DNA from: Herpetosiphonaceae bacterium
GTDB lineage: Bacteria > Chloroflexota > Chloroflexia > Chloroflexales > Kallotenuaceae
Reading direction: 5' to 3'
Length of the DNA stretch: 40,604 bases
NCBI GenBank assembly: GCA_036374795.1
Contig: DASUTC010000319.1
Coordinates: 1 to 40,604, forward strand
Part shown: positions 8,036-17,019 of the stretch, piece by piece
Numbering within the stretch: the first letter of the stretch is position 1
Layout: the number at the start of each line of letters is the position of its first letter
Position numbers and translations under genes: made by a program
Notes under the pieces: generated by a model
Told to the model about the DNA's origin: nothing
Databases searched by the model: none
What the model saw: the letters and a program-made list of their open reading frames with translations, nothing else

Positions 8036-11000
8036 TCACGGGCGTTGCTCTTGCGATGGGCAACTGGCGACCAGCGCCAGCAGCGCGTCGGCAAAATACG
8101 CTGATAGGCGCGCAATCGTCGCGTCGTGGTGCAGCTCGCGGCTGTAGGTCCACCCAAGCTGTAAGCGCCCCCCGACGATGCTGCCGTCGATCTCAAGCAG
8201 ATAGCGCCGGTTGCCGTGCGGGCTGCGCACGAATCCGACCCACTCGCGCGCAGGTCCGAAGGGCGCGTCATCCGCCAATACCTGATCGAACTGCCCCAGA
8301 TAGTTAAAGCGCACCTCGGCCTGGGGCAGCGCACAGAGCCGCCTGGCGATGGTTTCGTCGCCAAGATAGCGCAGCAGGCCGTAGCCAATGCCGCGCTGCG
8401 GGATCGAGCTGAGCTGTGCTTTGACCGCGTGCAGGGCCGCGACCGGCGTCGTCGCCGCTCCGAGATCCAGCACAATCGGGAAGAGCGACGCCAGCCAGCC
8501 GACCGTGCGCGATGGATCAAGATCCTCGAACAGCGCCTCACGACCATGACCCTCCATCTCGGTCAGCAGCGTTGGCGACCCGGTCCACTCCTTGAATGCC
8601 CAGGCCAGGGCTGTCATCAGAATGTCGTTGATCTGGACCTGATAGGTCGCGGGCACGACCTGGAGCAGCGCGCGGGTGGCGTCGCCGTCGAACCACGTGC
8701 GCTCGGTATGCGACGAGGCGACCGTGCTTGTGCGCACTCCCTGCGGATGATCCACCGGCAGGCCGACGACCCGCGTGCGAGCTTCGTCGAGCCAGTAGCT
8801 CAGCTCATCGTTGAGCGCGCCGGAGCGCGCATAGGCCGTCAGGCGCTCGGCCCACTCCCTGAGCGAGCTTGTCTTGAGCGGCAGCTGGACCGGCTCTCCC
8901 TGGCTCAACTGGTGATAGACCGTCTGAAAATCCTCAAGCACGATGCGCCACGAGACGCCATCGGTGACTAGGTGGTGAATGATGATCAGCAGCCTGCCCG
9001 ACCGATCCGCGCCAAGGTCGATATAGGCGACACGCAGGAGCGGCCCCTCGGAGAGGTTGAGGCTGGCCTGGAGCTGGGCTGCGGTGGCCTCAAGCGCCGC
9101 GATCCGCGACTCCTCCGGCGTGATCGACAGATCGATCCAGTCGAACGGCACCGGCACATCCGGCTCTGCGCAGATCTGCCGCCAGCCGTTGCCATCGCGG
9201 ATGAAGCGCAGCCGCAGGGCATCATGGTGCAGCATCAGATGACCGACCACCTCGCGCAGTAGCTCAGGCGTTGGCTTCTGGAAGACCTCGAACAGCACGG
9301 TTTGATTCCAGTGATGCGCATCGGCCAGATCTTGCTCCAGCAGCCAGTGCTGGAACGGCAGCAGCGGCACCGGTCCAGCCAGCGGCGCTTGCTCGGCGAC
9401 ATGCGCGGGACTGGCCTGCATCGCCGCTGCCAGCGACGCGATCGTCTGGTGCTGGAAGAGCTGGGTCAGCGTCAGGCGCAGCCCGGCGCGCGTGGCCCGC
9501 GAGATGACCTGCAAGCTCAGGATCGAGTCGCCGCCAAGCTCGAAAAAGTTATCGTGGACTCCGACTCGTTCCAGCCGCAGAATCTCTTTCCAGAGGCCAG
9601 CGAGGAGCTGCTCGGCTGAGGTGCGCGGCGCGACAAAGGCTCGCTGCGCAGCGAGTCGATCTCGCCCAGGATCGGGCAGCGCGGTGCGATCGAGCTTGCC
9701 GTTGGGCGTCAGCGGCAGCGCGTCGAGGAAGACGAACGCGCTCGGCACCATGTACTCCGGCAGCCGCTCTTTGAGATAGGTTCGGAGCTCTGAGTGCAGG
9801 CCCTCACCAAGTCCAGAGGGCACCTGCCCAGGCTCCCTTTGTTCTTTGTGTACCGGGTGCCCATGCCGGGTGCCCATGCCGGGCGCCCGTTCTTGGTTCT
9901 CAACAATATACGCGACCAGCCGCTCGTCGCGGAGCAGCACGATCGCCTCGCGCACGGCCTGGTGCTGCCGGAGCGTCGACTCGATCTCGCCCAGCTCGAT
10001 CCGGAAGCCGCGCAGCTTGACCTGATGATCCACGCGGCCAAGAAACTCAATCGTGCCATCGGGCCGGTAGCGCGCGAGATCGCCGGTGCGGTAGAGCCGG
10101 GTGCCACGAGTATCGCCGAAGGGGTTGGGCACGAAGCGCTCGGCAGTCAGATCGGGCCGCTTAAGGTAGCCGCGCGCCACGCCTGCGCCGCCGATGTACA
10201 GCTCGCCGGGCACGCCCGCCGGAACCGGGTTGCGGTAGCGATCCAGCAGGAAAATCTGGGTGTTGGCGATCGGACGACCGATCGGCACCGTCTCGGCGAT
10301 CTGCTCCACGCGATGCGTCGCTGACCAGATCGTCGTCTCGGTGGGGCCGTACATATTCATGATTGTAGCTGGAAGCGCGTCGCGCAACTGCCGCGCAAGA
10401 TCAGGCGGCAGCGCCTCGCCGCCGAGCAGCAGCGCCCGCAGCGAGCGCATGGCCGCGAGTGTGTCCGGCTCTTGCGCCAGTATCCGCGCCAGCGACGGCG
10501 TGCATTGCAGATGCGACACCTCATGCAGGGCCAGCGTGTCCGGCAGCGGCATCGACGCGACGGCTGGCACGCTAAGCTGCTGGCTGCGCTCGCGCACGAC
10601 ATTCAGCAACTCAAGACTATCAAGCACGACGTCGGGGTCGATCCCAAAGTCGATCAGGCACGCCACCTCATCCACGCCTATCTCGGTAAGCTGCCCGATC
10701 ATCTCCAGGCACGTGTCGGGCGTGCCCATGAGGCCGCTCGCGCCGAAATATCGATCGAAGGCGTGAGCCAGCAGCGCCTCCATGTCCGACTCGCTGAAAT
10801 TGGCGGCGGTGATGTCCTGGCCCAGGCTGCGCGCCAGATTACCGATCAGATCCAGCGAGCTGCGCAGGTAGTTGATAAACGGTCGCCGCACCGTCTCGCG
10901 CACCTGTTCCAGATCCTCGCCGACAAAGGTATGCAGCATCAGGGTCACGTAGCCGTCGCCCGGATGTCCATGATCGCGCCACGCCTGGCGGTAGACCGCG

Positions 11001-13807
11001 ATCTTCGTCGCCAGCTCATCGAGATTCTGGCCCAGCAGGTGTGTCAGCAGGCTCGCGCCGACCTCACCAGCCATCCGAAACGTTTCGGGATTGCCAGCCG
11101 CCGTCAGCCAGACTGGCAGATCGCGCTGGATCGGCGGTGGAAAGATCGTCACCTTGACCTCGTTGCCGGTGCCGCCGCTTGCGGTGACAGGCTCGCCGCG
11201 CCACAGCGCCCGCACCGTCTCGATCGCCTGCATCATCACCGATTTGCGCTCCGCATAGCGATCGGGCGCGAGCACAAAATCGTCGGCGTGCCAGCCGGAG
11301 GCGAACGAGAGGCCGACCCGCCCGTGTGAAAGATTATCGACTACCGACCACTCCTCGGCGACCCGAATCGGCTGATGGAGCGGCAGGACGATGCTTCCGG
11401 CCCGGATCTGAATGCGCTGCGTGACGGCGGCGAGCGCGGCGCTGACGACGGATGGATTCGGGTACAGGCCGCCGAAGGGATGAAAATGGCGCTCCGGCGT
11501 CCAGACGGCGCTGAAGCCAGCTTGATCGGCGAAGCGCGCGCCCTCAAGCAGCAGACGATACCGATCGCTGGCGTCGCTCCCGGCATCCCCGGCGAAGTAG
11601 AACAGGCTGAAGGCGATCGGACGCTGCGCGCTGCGGATCGGGCGCGCCTGCTCCGCATGGATCACCACCTGAAACCCGCGCGTCAGGGTCCACAGCAGCT
11701 CAAGCACGGAGATGTCAAAGGAGGCACTGGTGACAGCCAGCCAGACACCTGGATCGTGGCCGAGCTGCCGGTCCATGCCAGTAAAGAAGTTGACGACGTT
11801 ACGGTGACTGACCACCACGCCCTTCGGCTGTCCGGTCGAGCCTGATGTGTAGATCAGGTAGGCTATATTGTCGGGCGTCGCTCCGGCAGCCAGATCTGTC
11901 TCTCTCTCGCGACCGATCACCGGCCACTCCGCATCCAGATACACCGTCCTGACGCTGGATGCGGCGCGTGCCAGCCATGCGCTCTGCCGTCGCCGGGTGA
12001 TCAACACCTTGGCCTGCGAGTCCTGAAGCATCAAGGCCAGCCGCTCAGGCGGATACGTGGGGTCCAGCGGCAGATACGCGCCGCCCGCTTTCAGAATACC
12101 GAGCATCGCCACAACCAGCGCTGCCGAGCGCTCGACACACAGACCGACGCAGATCTCCGGCCCCACGCCGAGGCCGCGCAGATAATGCGCAAGCTGGTTC
12201 GCGCGCTCGTTCAGCTCCGCGTAGGACAGCGATTCGTCGCCAGCGGTCAGGGCGATGCCAGCGGGCGTCTGCGCGGCCTGCCGCTCGAACAGCGTGTGGA
12301 TGCAAGCATCGTCGGATGCGGCGGCTGTCGCGTTCCAGTCGATGAGCATGCGATCACGCTCGGCAGCGGTCAGCAGCGGCAGATCCGCCAGCCGCCGATC
12401 CGGGTTGTCGACCACGCTTTCCAGAATCAGCTCATAGCGCTCGGTCAGCCGCGCGATCGTCTCCGATTCAAAGAGATCGGTGTTGTACTCCAGAAAGCCG
12501 ACCAGTCCGTTCTCGGTGTTGACCAGGAACAGCGTGAGATCAAGCTGCGCCGCGCCGGTCTGAAGGTCGAGCGGCTGGAGCGTCAAGCCGTCGAACTGCT
12601 GATCGGGGATCGGCGCGTTCTGGACGTTGAGCATCACATGGAACAGCGGATTGCCGCTCAGGTCGCGATCGGGCTGTAGCTCTTCGACCAGCTTCTCGAA
12701 GGGCAGGTCCTGATGGGCATAGGCTCCTGAGCAGATCGTCCGCACACGGCCTAGCAGCTCGCGAAAGCTCGGATTGCCCGAACAATCGGTGCGCAGCACC
12801 AGCGTGTTGATAAACGGCCCGACGAGCACCTGAGTCTCAGGGCGCGTCCGTCCGGCCACGGGCGAGCCGACGACAATATCAGTCTGGCCGGTGTAGCGAT
12901 GGAGGAGCGCCTGAAACGCCGCCAGCAGCACCATAAAGAGAGTAGCGCCTTCGTGCTGGCTCAGCCGAGCCAGCGCGCTGGCGAGCGCCTGCGGATACAT
13001 CAGCGCGTGCTGAGCGCCGCGAAAGGTCTGGATCGCCGGTCGTGGATGATCGGAGGGCAGGTCCAGTGTCGGCAGATCGCTCAACTGGTGCTTCCAGTAG
13101 GCGAGCTGATCGTCAAGCACCGCGCCCTGAAGCCATTGGCGCTGCCAGGCGGCATAATCGGCGTACTGGATCGGCAGATCGGGCAGGGCAACGCCGCTGC
13201 CGTGAGCGAAAGCGCCATACAACACGGCCAGCTCATGGATCAGCACGCCCTTTGACCATCCATCGCAGACGATGTGATGCAGCGACAGCAGCGCGATAGA
13301 GTCCTGCGGCCCCAGCCGTACCAGCGTGGCGCGGACGAGCGGCCCCTCGGCCAGATCGAACGGACGCTGCGACTCCGCCGAGAGTAGCTGTTGCGCCAGC
13401 ATTTCGGGCTGCGACTCGTGCGACAGATCGATCAGCGCAAGCGGGAGGCTCTGGCTGGGCGCGACGACCTGCACCGGCTGCTCGTCGGTGTCGTGAAAGG
13501 TCGTGCGCAGAATCTCGTGCCGCGCAACGATCGCGTCGAGCGCGCGCTGTAGCGCCGCCGTATCGAGCGGGCCGGTCAGCCGCAGGGCAATCGGGATCGT
13601 GTAGGCGGAGCTGCCGGGAGCCAGCTTGTCAAGAAACCACAGCCGCTGCTGACTGAACGAGAGCGGCGCTGTGGCATTCGCCCGTCGTGGTATCGCCTGC
13701 GGCTCGGCTGGCGGCGCGGACTCGCCGCGCTTCCACTTTTCGAGCAGCGCTCGCTGGGCCGGTGAAAGATCGGCCTTGCGTCGCATCAGATCATCCAGCA
13801 GTGACAT
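8036..13807 (-). CDS. NRPS terminal module C-A(Gly?)-[luciferase-like monooxygenase]-T-E
   Basis: 1923 residues from ATG 13807, chosen because MSLLDDLM...LSPAQRALL is a normal NRPS N-terminus and AAGGAAG lies 8 bases upstream; the open frame to 13885 only translates intergenic repeat. Condensation domain about 45-470 (HHIVCDGW near 182). Adenylation domain from about 500, A3 YTSGSTGQPKG near 654, A5 NMYGPTE near 1154. By-eye code D-I-L-Q-L-G-M-I-W matches the glycine code DILQLGLIW at all but one site. A flavin monooxygenase domain (about 722-1078) is inserted between A4 and A5. The T domain has GGDSI near 1426, the form that precedes epimerisation domains. An E domain (about 1465-1915) follows, with HHLVTDGVSW near 1612 and EGHGRE near 1753 intact. 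There is no TE or reductase. It is the last gene of the operon. Asub carries a repeat-derived linker at 9841-9902. Confidence 0.93.
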   Translation of the reverse strand: MSLLDDLMRRKADLSPAQRALLEKWKRGESAPPAEPQAIPRRANATAPLSFSQQRLWFLDKLAPGSSAYTIPIALRLTGPLDTAALQRALDAIVARHEILRTTFHDTDEQPVQVVAPSQSLPLALIDLSHESQPEMLAQQLLSAESQRPFDLAEGPLVRATLVRLGPQDSIALLSLHHIVCDGWSKGVLIHELAVLYGAFAHGSGVALPDLPIQYADYAAWQRQWLQGAVLDDQLAYWKHQLSDLPTLDLPSDHPRPAIQTFRGAQHALMYPQALASALARLSQHEGATLFMVLLAAFQALLHRYTGQTDIVVGSPVAGRTRPETQVLVGPFINTLVLRTDCSGNPSFRELLGRVRTICSGAYAHQDLPFEKLVEELQPDRDLSGNPLFHVMLNVQNAPIPDQQFDGLTLQPLDLQTGAAQLDLTLFLVNTENGLVGFLEYNTDLFESETIARLTERYELILESVVDNPDRRLADLPLLTAAERDRMLIDWNATAAASDDACIHTLFERQAAQTPAGIALTAGDESLSYAELNERANQLAHYLRGLGVGPEICVGLCVERSAALVVAMLGILKAGGAYLPLDPTYPPERLALMLQDSQAKVLITRRRQSAWLARAASSVRTVYLDAEWPVIGRERETDLAAGATPDNIAYLIYTSGSTGQPKGVVVSHRNVVNFFTGMDRQLGHDPGVWLAVTSASFDISVLELLWTLTRGFQVVIHAEQARPIRSAQRPIAFSLFYFAGDAGSDASDRYRLLLEGARFADQAGFSAVWTPERHFHPFGGLYPNPSVVSAALAAVTQRIQIRAGSIVLPLHQPIRVAEEWSVVDNLSHGRVGLSFASGWHADDFVLAPDRYAERKSVMMQAIETVRALWRGEPVTASGGTGNEVKVTIFPPPIQRDLPVWLTAAGNPETFRMAGEVGASLLTHLLGQNLDELATKIAVYRQAWRDHGHPGDGYVTLMLHTFVGEDLEQVRETVRRPFINYLRSSLDLIGNLARSLGQDITAANFSESDMEALLAHAFDRYFGASGLMGTPDTCLEMIGQLTEIGVDEVACLIDFGIDPDVVLDSLELLNVVRERSQQLSVPAVASMPLPDTLALHEVSHLQCTPSLARILAQEPDTLAAMRSLRALLLGGEALPPDLARQLRDALPATIMNMYGPTETTIWSATHRVEQIAETVPIGRPIANTQIFLLDRYRNPVPAGVPGELYIGGAGVARGYLKRPDLTAERFVPNPFGDTRGTRLYRTGDLARYRPDGTIEFLGRVDHQVKLRGFRIELGEIESTLRQHQAVREAIVLLRDERLVAYIVENQERAPGMGTRHGHPVHKEQREPGQVPSGLGEGLHSELRTYLKERLPEYMVPSAFVFLDALPLTPNGKLDRTALPDPGRDRLAAQRAFVAPRTSAEQLLAGLWKEILRLERVGVHDNFFELGGDSILSLQVISRATRAGLRLTLTQLFQHQTIASLAAAMQASPAHVAEQAPLAGPVPLLPFQHWLLEQDLADAHHWNQTVLFEVFQKPTPELLREVVGHLMLHHDALRLRFIRDGNGWRQICAEPDVPVPFDWIDLSITPEESRIAALEATAAQLQASLNLSEGPLLRVAYIDLGADRSGRLLIIIHHLVTDGVSWRIVLEDFQTVYHQLSQGEPVQLPLKTSSLREWAERLTAYARSGALNDELSYWLDEARTRVVGLPVDHPQGVRTSTVASSHTERTWFDGDATRALLQVVPATYQVQINDILMTALAWAFKEWTGSPTLLTEMEGHGREALFEDLDPSRTVGWLASLFPIVLDLGAATTPVAALHAVKAQLSSIPQRGIGYGLLRYLGDETIARRLCALPQAEVRFNYLGQFDQVLADDAPFGPAREWVGFVRSPHGNRRYLLEIDGSIVGGRLQLGWTYSRELHHDATIARLSAYFADALLALVASCPSQEQRP
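9841..9902. repeat. Repeat-derived linker in A5: GTTCTTN units flanking tandem CCGGGTGCCCATG
   Basis: Within the coding region, GTTCTTT at 9841 and GTTCTTG-GTTCTCA at 9889-9902 flank two exact tandem copies of CCGGGTGCCCATG (9853-9865, 9866-9878) and a partial third (9879-9889). They encode part of a 38-residue linker between LVAYIV and LRTYL in the A-domain C-terminal subdomain. CCGGGTGCC(C)ATGC also forms the arms of the intergenic palindrome at 13842. Confidence 0.8.
10570..11645 (-). other. Luciferase-like FMN monooxygenase domain inserted in the A domain
   Basis: About 355 residues starting near RPIAFSLFYFAGD and ending before RSQQLSVPA resemble the MupA/Atu3671-type luciferase-like monooxygenases of natural-product lines (landmarks VWTPERHFHPFGGLYPNP, GRVGLSFASGWHADDF, PVWLTAAGNPETF). 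It interrupts the A domain between A4 (FDISVLELLW) and A5 (NMYGPTE). From memory this is also the location of the monooxygenase in MtaG/MelG of myxothiazol/melithiazol, which oxidises the alpha-carbon of Gly. Expected action: alpha-hydroxylation of T-bound Gly. Confidence 0.85.
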
Positions 13808-13841
13808 GATATAGCTTCCTTGCCTGACGGAGAACAAAGAA

Positions 13842-13880
13842 CCGGGTGCCATGCGGGTGCCCTTTGGGCATGGCGCCCGG
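13842..13880. repeat. 39-base intergenic palindrome containing the 15-base mini-hairpin
   Basis: Arms CCGGGTGCCATGC (13842-13854) and GCATGGCGCCCGG (13868-13880) pair over 13 bases with one T/C difference. The centre GGGTGCCCTTTGG, with following bases, makes the 15-mer GGGTGCCCTTTGGGC (13855-13869), identical to the copy after uvrC. It lies between the KS-AT-ACP gene and the last NRPS gene, inside the transcript. Confidence 0.8.
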
Positions 13881-13889
13881 CGCACAAAG

Positions 13890-13966
13890 GAACAAGAGAA
13901 CCAAGCGAGAGCAGAGAACCAAGAACGAACGAAGAACGTTGAACTCAGAACTCAAGACTCATGACC
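13890..13966. repeat. GAACNNN heptamer array between PKS and last NRPS gene
   Basis: Seven-base periodic units are clear at 13927-13961: GAACGAA, GAACGTT, GAACTCA, GAACTCA, AGACTCA, with more degenerate GAACAAG/GAACCAA units upstream. This is the GTTCNNN family in the opposite orientation. It fills most of the 161-base gap 13808-13968, which otherwise holds only the ribosome-binding site of the next gene. Confidence 0.75.
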
Positions 13967-13968
13967 GG

Positions 13969-16900
13969 CTACATCAGCAGCCGAATCTCCTCATCCGACA
14001 GGGTTGCAATCTTCTCGATCAGCTTGGCCTCCAGCAGCTCAGCCAGCCCGGCGATCGTCGGCGTCTCGAACAGGCTGTGCAGCGGCAGCTCAACCGGAAA
14101 AAGCTCGCGGACCCGAAAGATGAGCTCGGTCGCGATCAGCGAGTGGCCGCCAAGCTCGAAGAAGTTATCGTACACGCCGATCGGCCCGATGCCCAGGCTT
14201 TCCTGCCAGATCAGCGCGATCTTCTGCTCTAGCTCGCTGCGCGGTGCGACATACTCATTCGGCAGATCAGGCCGCAGGTAGGTCGGCGCGGGCGTGGCTT
14301 GAGCCGCTGGCGGAGCGGCCCTATCGGATGACGGCGGCGCAATACCCAGCGCCTGCGGCTCTACCCAGTAGCGCTGACGCTCGAACGGATAGGTCGGCAG
14401 TTGCAAGCGCTGGCGACGCTCGGCATACAGCGCTGCCCAATCAACCGGCACGCCAGCCAGCCACAGGCGGCCTAAAGTCGCCAGCAGAAAGACCTCGTCT
14501 GGCTGATCCTCCTGGGGATGGCGCAGCGATGAGAGCAGGACCGGCCCCGGCGCTGCGTCGGTCTGAGGCCGAGCCAGGCTGATCAGCGTGCGGCCCGGCC
14601 CAACCTCAAGCAGCACCCGGTGAGGATTCTCGATCAGCGTCGCCACGCCGTCGGCGAAGCGTACCGTCTGGCGGAGCTGGCTTGCCCAGTAGCGCGGGTT
14701 CATCACATCGCTGGCAGTAGCCCAGGTTCCGGTGACGTTGGAGACGAACGGAATAGTCGGCGGGCGGAGCGTCACCGATCGCACGCGCTCCACGAACACA
14801 TCCACGATCGAGTCCATGTGCGCCGAGTGGAAGGCGTAGGCGCTCGGCAGACGTCGGCAGCGCACATCCTGCGCCGCCAAACGCTGCTCAAGCCGATCGA
14901 TCTCGGTGGCCGACCCGGCGGCAACACAGAGCGCTGGCCCGTTGATCGCCGCGAGCGACAGGCGATCGTTGAGCAGCGGCAGCAGCGCTTCCGCCGCCAG
15001 CGAGACGCTGAGCATCCCGCCGCCGGAGCATTGATGCATGAGCCGTCCGCGCGCGGCGACCAGCGCAATCGCGTCTTCGAGCGCGAACACATCGGCCAGA
15101 CAGGCGGCGACATACTCGCCCAGGCTGTGGCCGATCATCGCGACAGGCTTGACGCCCCACGAGATCCAGAGCTGCGCCAGCGCGTACTCGACCGCAAACA
15201 GCGCTGGCTGTGTGATCCAGGTCTGGCTCAGCAGATCGTCGGGCGTGTGTGCTGACGAAGTGGGATAAAGCACGTCGCGCAGATCCAGACCCAGGTGCCG
15301 AGCAAAGAGCGTGGCGCAGCGGTCGAGATGCTCGCGAAAGATCGGCTCGTGGCGGTAGATGTCCTGGGCCATCCGCAGGTATTGCGCGCCCTGCCCCGGA
15401 AACATGAAAACGACGGGCCGCTCCTGAAGCGCGGTCGCACCTCGCAAAACCCGATTCGATCCGGGCGCTGAGAGCGCCGAGAGCGCATCCTGCACATCAC
15501 TGGCGACGAGCGTCTGGCGATGCTCGAAGGCGCGCCGTCCAAGCTGCAATGTGTAGGCGACATCGGCGAGCTGCACCTCAGGATGCTGACGCAGATATTC
15601 GGCCAGATGTTCGGTCACGGCGGCAAGCGCCGTCGAGGTTCTGGCGGAGAGCGGCAGCACGTGCCAGGAGCGCGACGGATCATCGGGCGGTGCGAGCGGC
15701 GGCGCTTCCTCAAGCACAACGTGCGCGTTGGTGCCGCCGATGCCGAACGAGCTCACACCAGCGCGACGGGGCGTATCGCCGCGCGGCCAGTCGGCAAGGT
15801 GCGTGCTGACGTAGAAGGGGCTACCCGTGAAATCGATCTGCGGGTTGGGCTGCTCGAAATGTAAGCTCGGCGGAATCTGGCCGTGCTTGAGCGCCATCAC
15901 CGCTTTGATCAGGCCCGCGACGCCCGCCGCCGCGTCGAGGTGTCCAATGTTAGTCTTGACCGAGCCAAGCGCGCAGAAGGTGGCTGCGTCGGTGCTTTCG
16001 CGAAAGACCTTGGTCAGCGCGGCCACTTCGATCGGATCGCCCAGCGGCGTGGCGGTGCCGTGCGTCTCGACATAGCCGATCGTCTCCGCATCGACCTGCG
16101 CCAGCGCCAGGGCATCACGAATCACCTCGGCCTGACCGTCTACACTGGGCGCGGTGTAGCCGACCTTGAGCGCGCCGTCGTTGTTGATCGCGAAGCCGCG
16201 AATCACCGCATGGACCGGATCACCGTCGGCCAGCGCGTCGTCGAGCCGCTTCAAGACCACCACACCGACTCCGCTGCCGCCGACGGTTCCGCCAGCGCTG
16301 GCGTCGAAGGCCCGGCAGTAGCCGTCAGGCGAGTGGATGCCGCCCTCCTGGTACAGGTAGCCGGATTTCTGGTGAATACCGATCGAGACGCCACCGGCCA
16401 GCGCGATGTCGCACTCGCCGTTGAGCAGACCCTGACAGGCCAGATGCACGGCCACCAGCGAGGTCGAGCACGCGGTCTGCACGCTCAGCGCAGGTCCGCG
16501 CAGGTTGAGCTTATAGGCCACGCGCGTCGCCAGAAAATCCTTGTCGTTGCCGAGCAGCGCCTGGAAGCTCCCAAGCGCCTCCATCACGTGTGGATTGGCG
16601 TACAGCAGCAGCATGTAGCTGCTCATGCTCGCTCCCGCATACACCCCGATGCGACCGTCGAACGTCTCGGTGTTGTAGCCCGCGCGCTCGATCGCCTCCC
16701 AGGCACACTCCAAAAAGAGCCGCTGCTGAGGATCTAAGATCTCGGCCTCGCGCGGCAGGTAGCCGAAGAAATGAGCATCGAAGCGATCGATGTCGTCCAG
16801 CGATCCGTGCGCTCTGACATAGCGCGGATGGTGCAGCAGCGCGTCGCTAACGCCTGCGTCGGCAAGCTCCTGCTCGGAGAAGCGGGCGATCAGATCGACT

Positions 16901-17007
16901 CCATCGCGGATCTGTTGCCAGTATGCCTCGACGCTCGGCGATCCGGGGAAGCGCCCGCTCATGCTGATGATCGCGATGTCGGGGCTAAAGGTATTCTCGG
17001 ACTCCAT
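13969..17007 (-). CDS. Type I PKS module KS-AT-ACP (no reductive domains)
   Basis: 1012 residues; ATG 17007 with AAGGA upstream, 12 bases after the previous stop. The ketosynthase (about 10-435) has TACSTS with Cys near 180, THGTATPLGD and KTNIGHLDAAAG, so the Cys-His-His set is intact. KVGYTAPSVDGQ is typical of hybrid lines where the KS accepts a peptidyl chain. The acyltransferase (about 525-850) has GHSLGEY near 626. Its specificity tetrapeptide is YAFH, between the malonyl (HAFH) and methylmalonyl (YASH) signatures; I favour malonyl. ACP GGHSL is near 954. With no KR, it should leave a beta-keto group on the chain, extending a Ser-loaded intermediate from the upstream gene and passing it to the Gly module. 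Confidence 0.95.
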   Translation of the reverse strand: MESENTFSPDIAIISMSGRFPGSPSVEAYWQQIRDGVDLIARFSEQELADAGVSDALLHHPRYVRAHGSLDDIDRFDAHFFGYLPREAEILDPQQRLFLECAWEAIERAGYNTETFDGRIGVYAGASMSSYMLLLYANPHVMEALGSFQALLGNDKDFLATRVAYKLNLRGPALSVQTACSTSLVAVHLACQGLLNGECDIALAGGVSIGIHQKSGYLYQEGGIHSPDGYCRAFDASAGGTVGGSGVGVVVLKRLDDALADGDPVHAVIRGFAINNDGALKVGYTAPSVDGQAEVIRDALALAQVDAETIGYVETHGTATPLGDPIEVAALTKVFRESTDAATFCALGSVKTNIGHLDAAAGVAGLIKAVMALKHGQIPPSLHFEQPNPQIDFTGSPFYVSTHLADWPRGDTPRRAGVSSFGIGGTNAHVVLEEAPPLAPPDDPSRSWHVLPLSARTSTALAAVTEHLAEYLRQHPEVQLADVAYTLQLGRRAFEHRQTLVASDVQDALSALSAPGSNRVLRGATALQERPVVFMFPGQGAQYLRMAQDIYRHEPIFREHLDRCATLFARHLGLDLRDVLYPTSSAHTPDDLLSQTWITQPALFAVEYALAQLWISWGVKPVAMIGHSLGEYVAACLADVFALEDAIALVAARGRLMHQCSGGGMLSVSLAAEALLPLLNDRLSLAAINGPALCVAAGSATEIDRLEQRLAAQDVRCRRLPSAYAFHSAHMDSIVDVFVERVRSVTLRPPTIPFVSNVTGTWATASDVMNPRYWASQLRQTVRFADGVATLIENPHRVLLEVGPGRTLISLARPQTDAAPGPVLLSSLRHPQEDQPDEVFLLATLGRLWLAGVPVDWAALYAERRQRLQLPTYPFERQRYWVEPQALGIAPPSSDRAAPPAAQATPAPTYLRPDLPNEYVAPRSELEQKIALIWQESLGIGPIGVYDNFFELGGHSLIATELIFRVRELFPVELPLHSLFETPTIAGLAELLEAKLIEKIATLSDEEIRLLM

Positions 17008-17019
17008 CTCGTATCCTTG

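Noticed and set aside
8036-9430. C-terminal thioesterase or terminal condensation-type release domain
   Set aside because: Motifs HHLVTDGVSW, EGHGRE and FNYLGQFD identify an epimerisation domain. No GxSxG is present after the T domain.
13808-13885. Longer N-terminus for the last NRPS gene
   Set aside because: The extra codons translate the intergenic palindrome and repeats. ATG 13807 has AAGGAAG upstream and begins a normal NRPS N-terminus.
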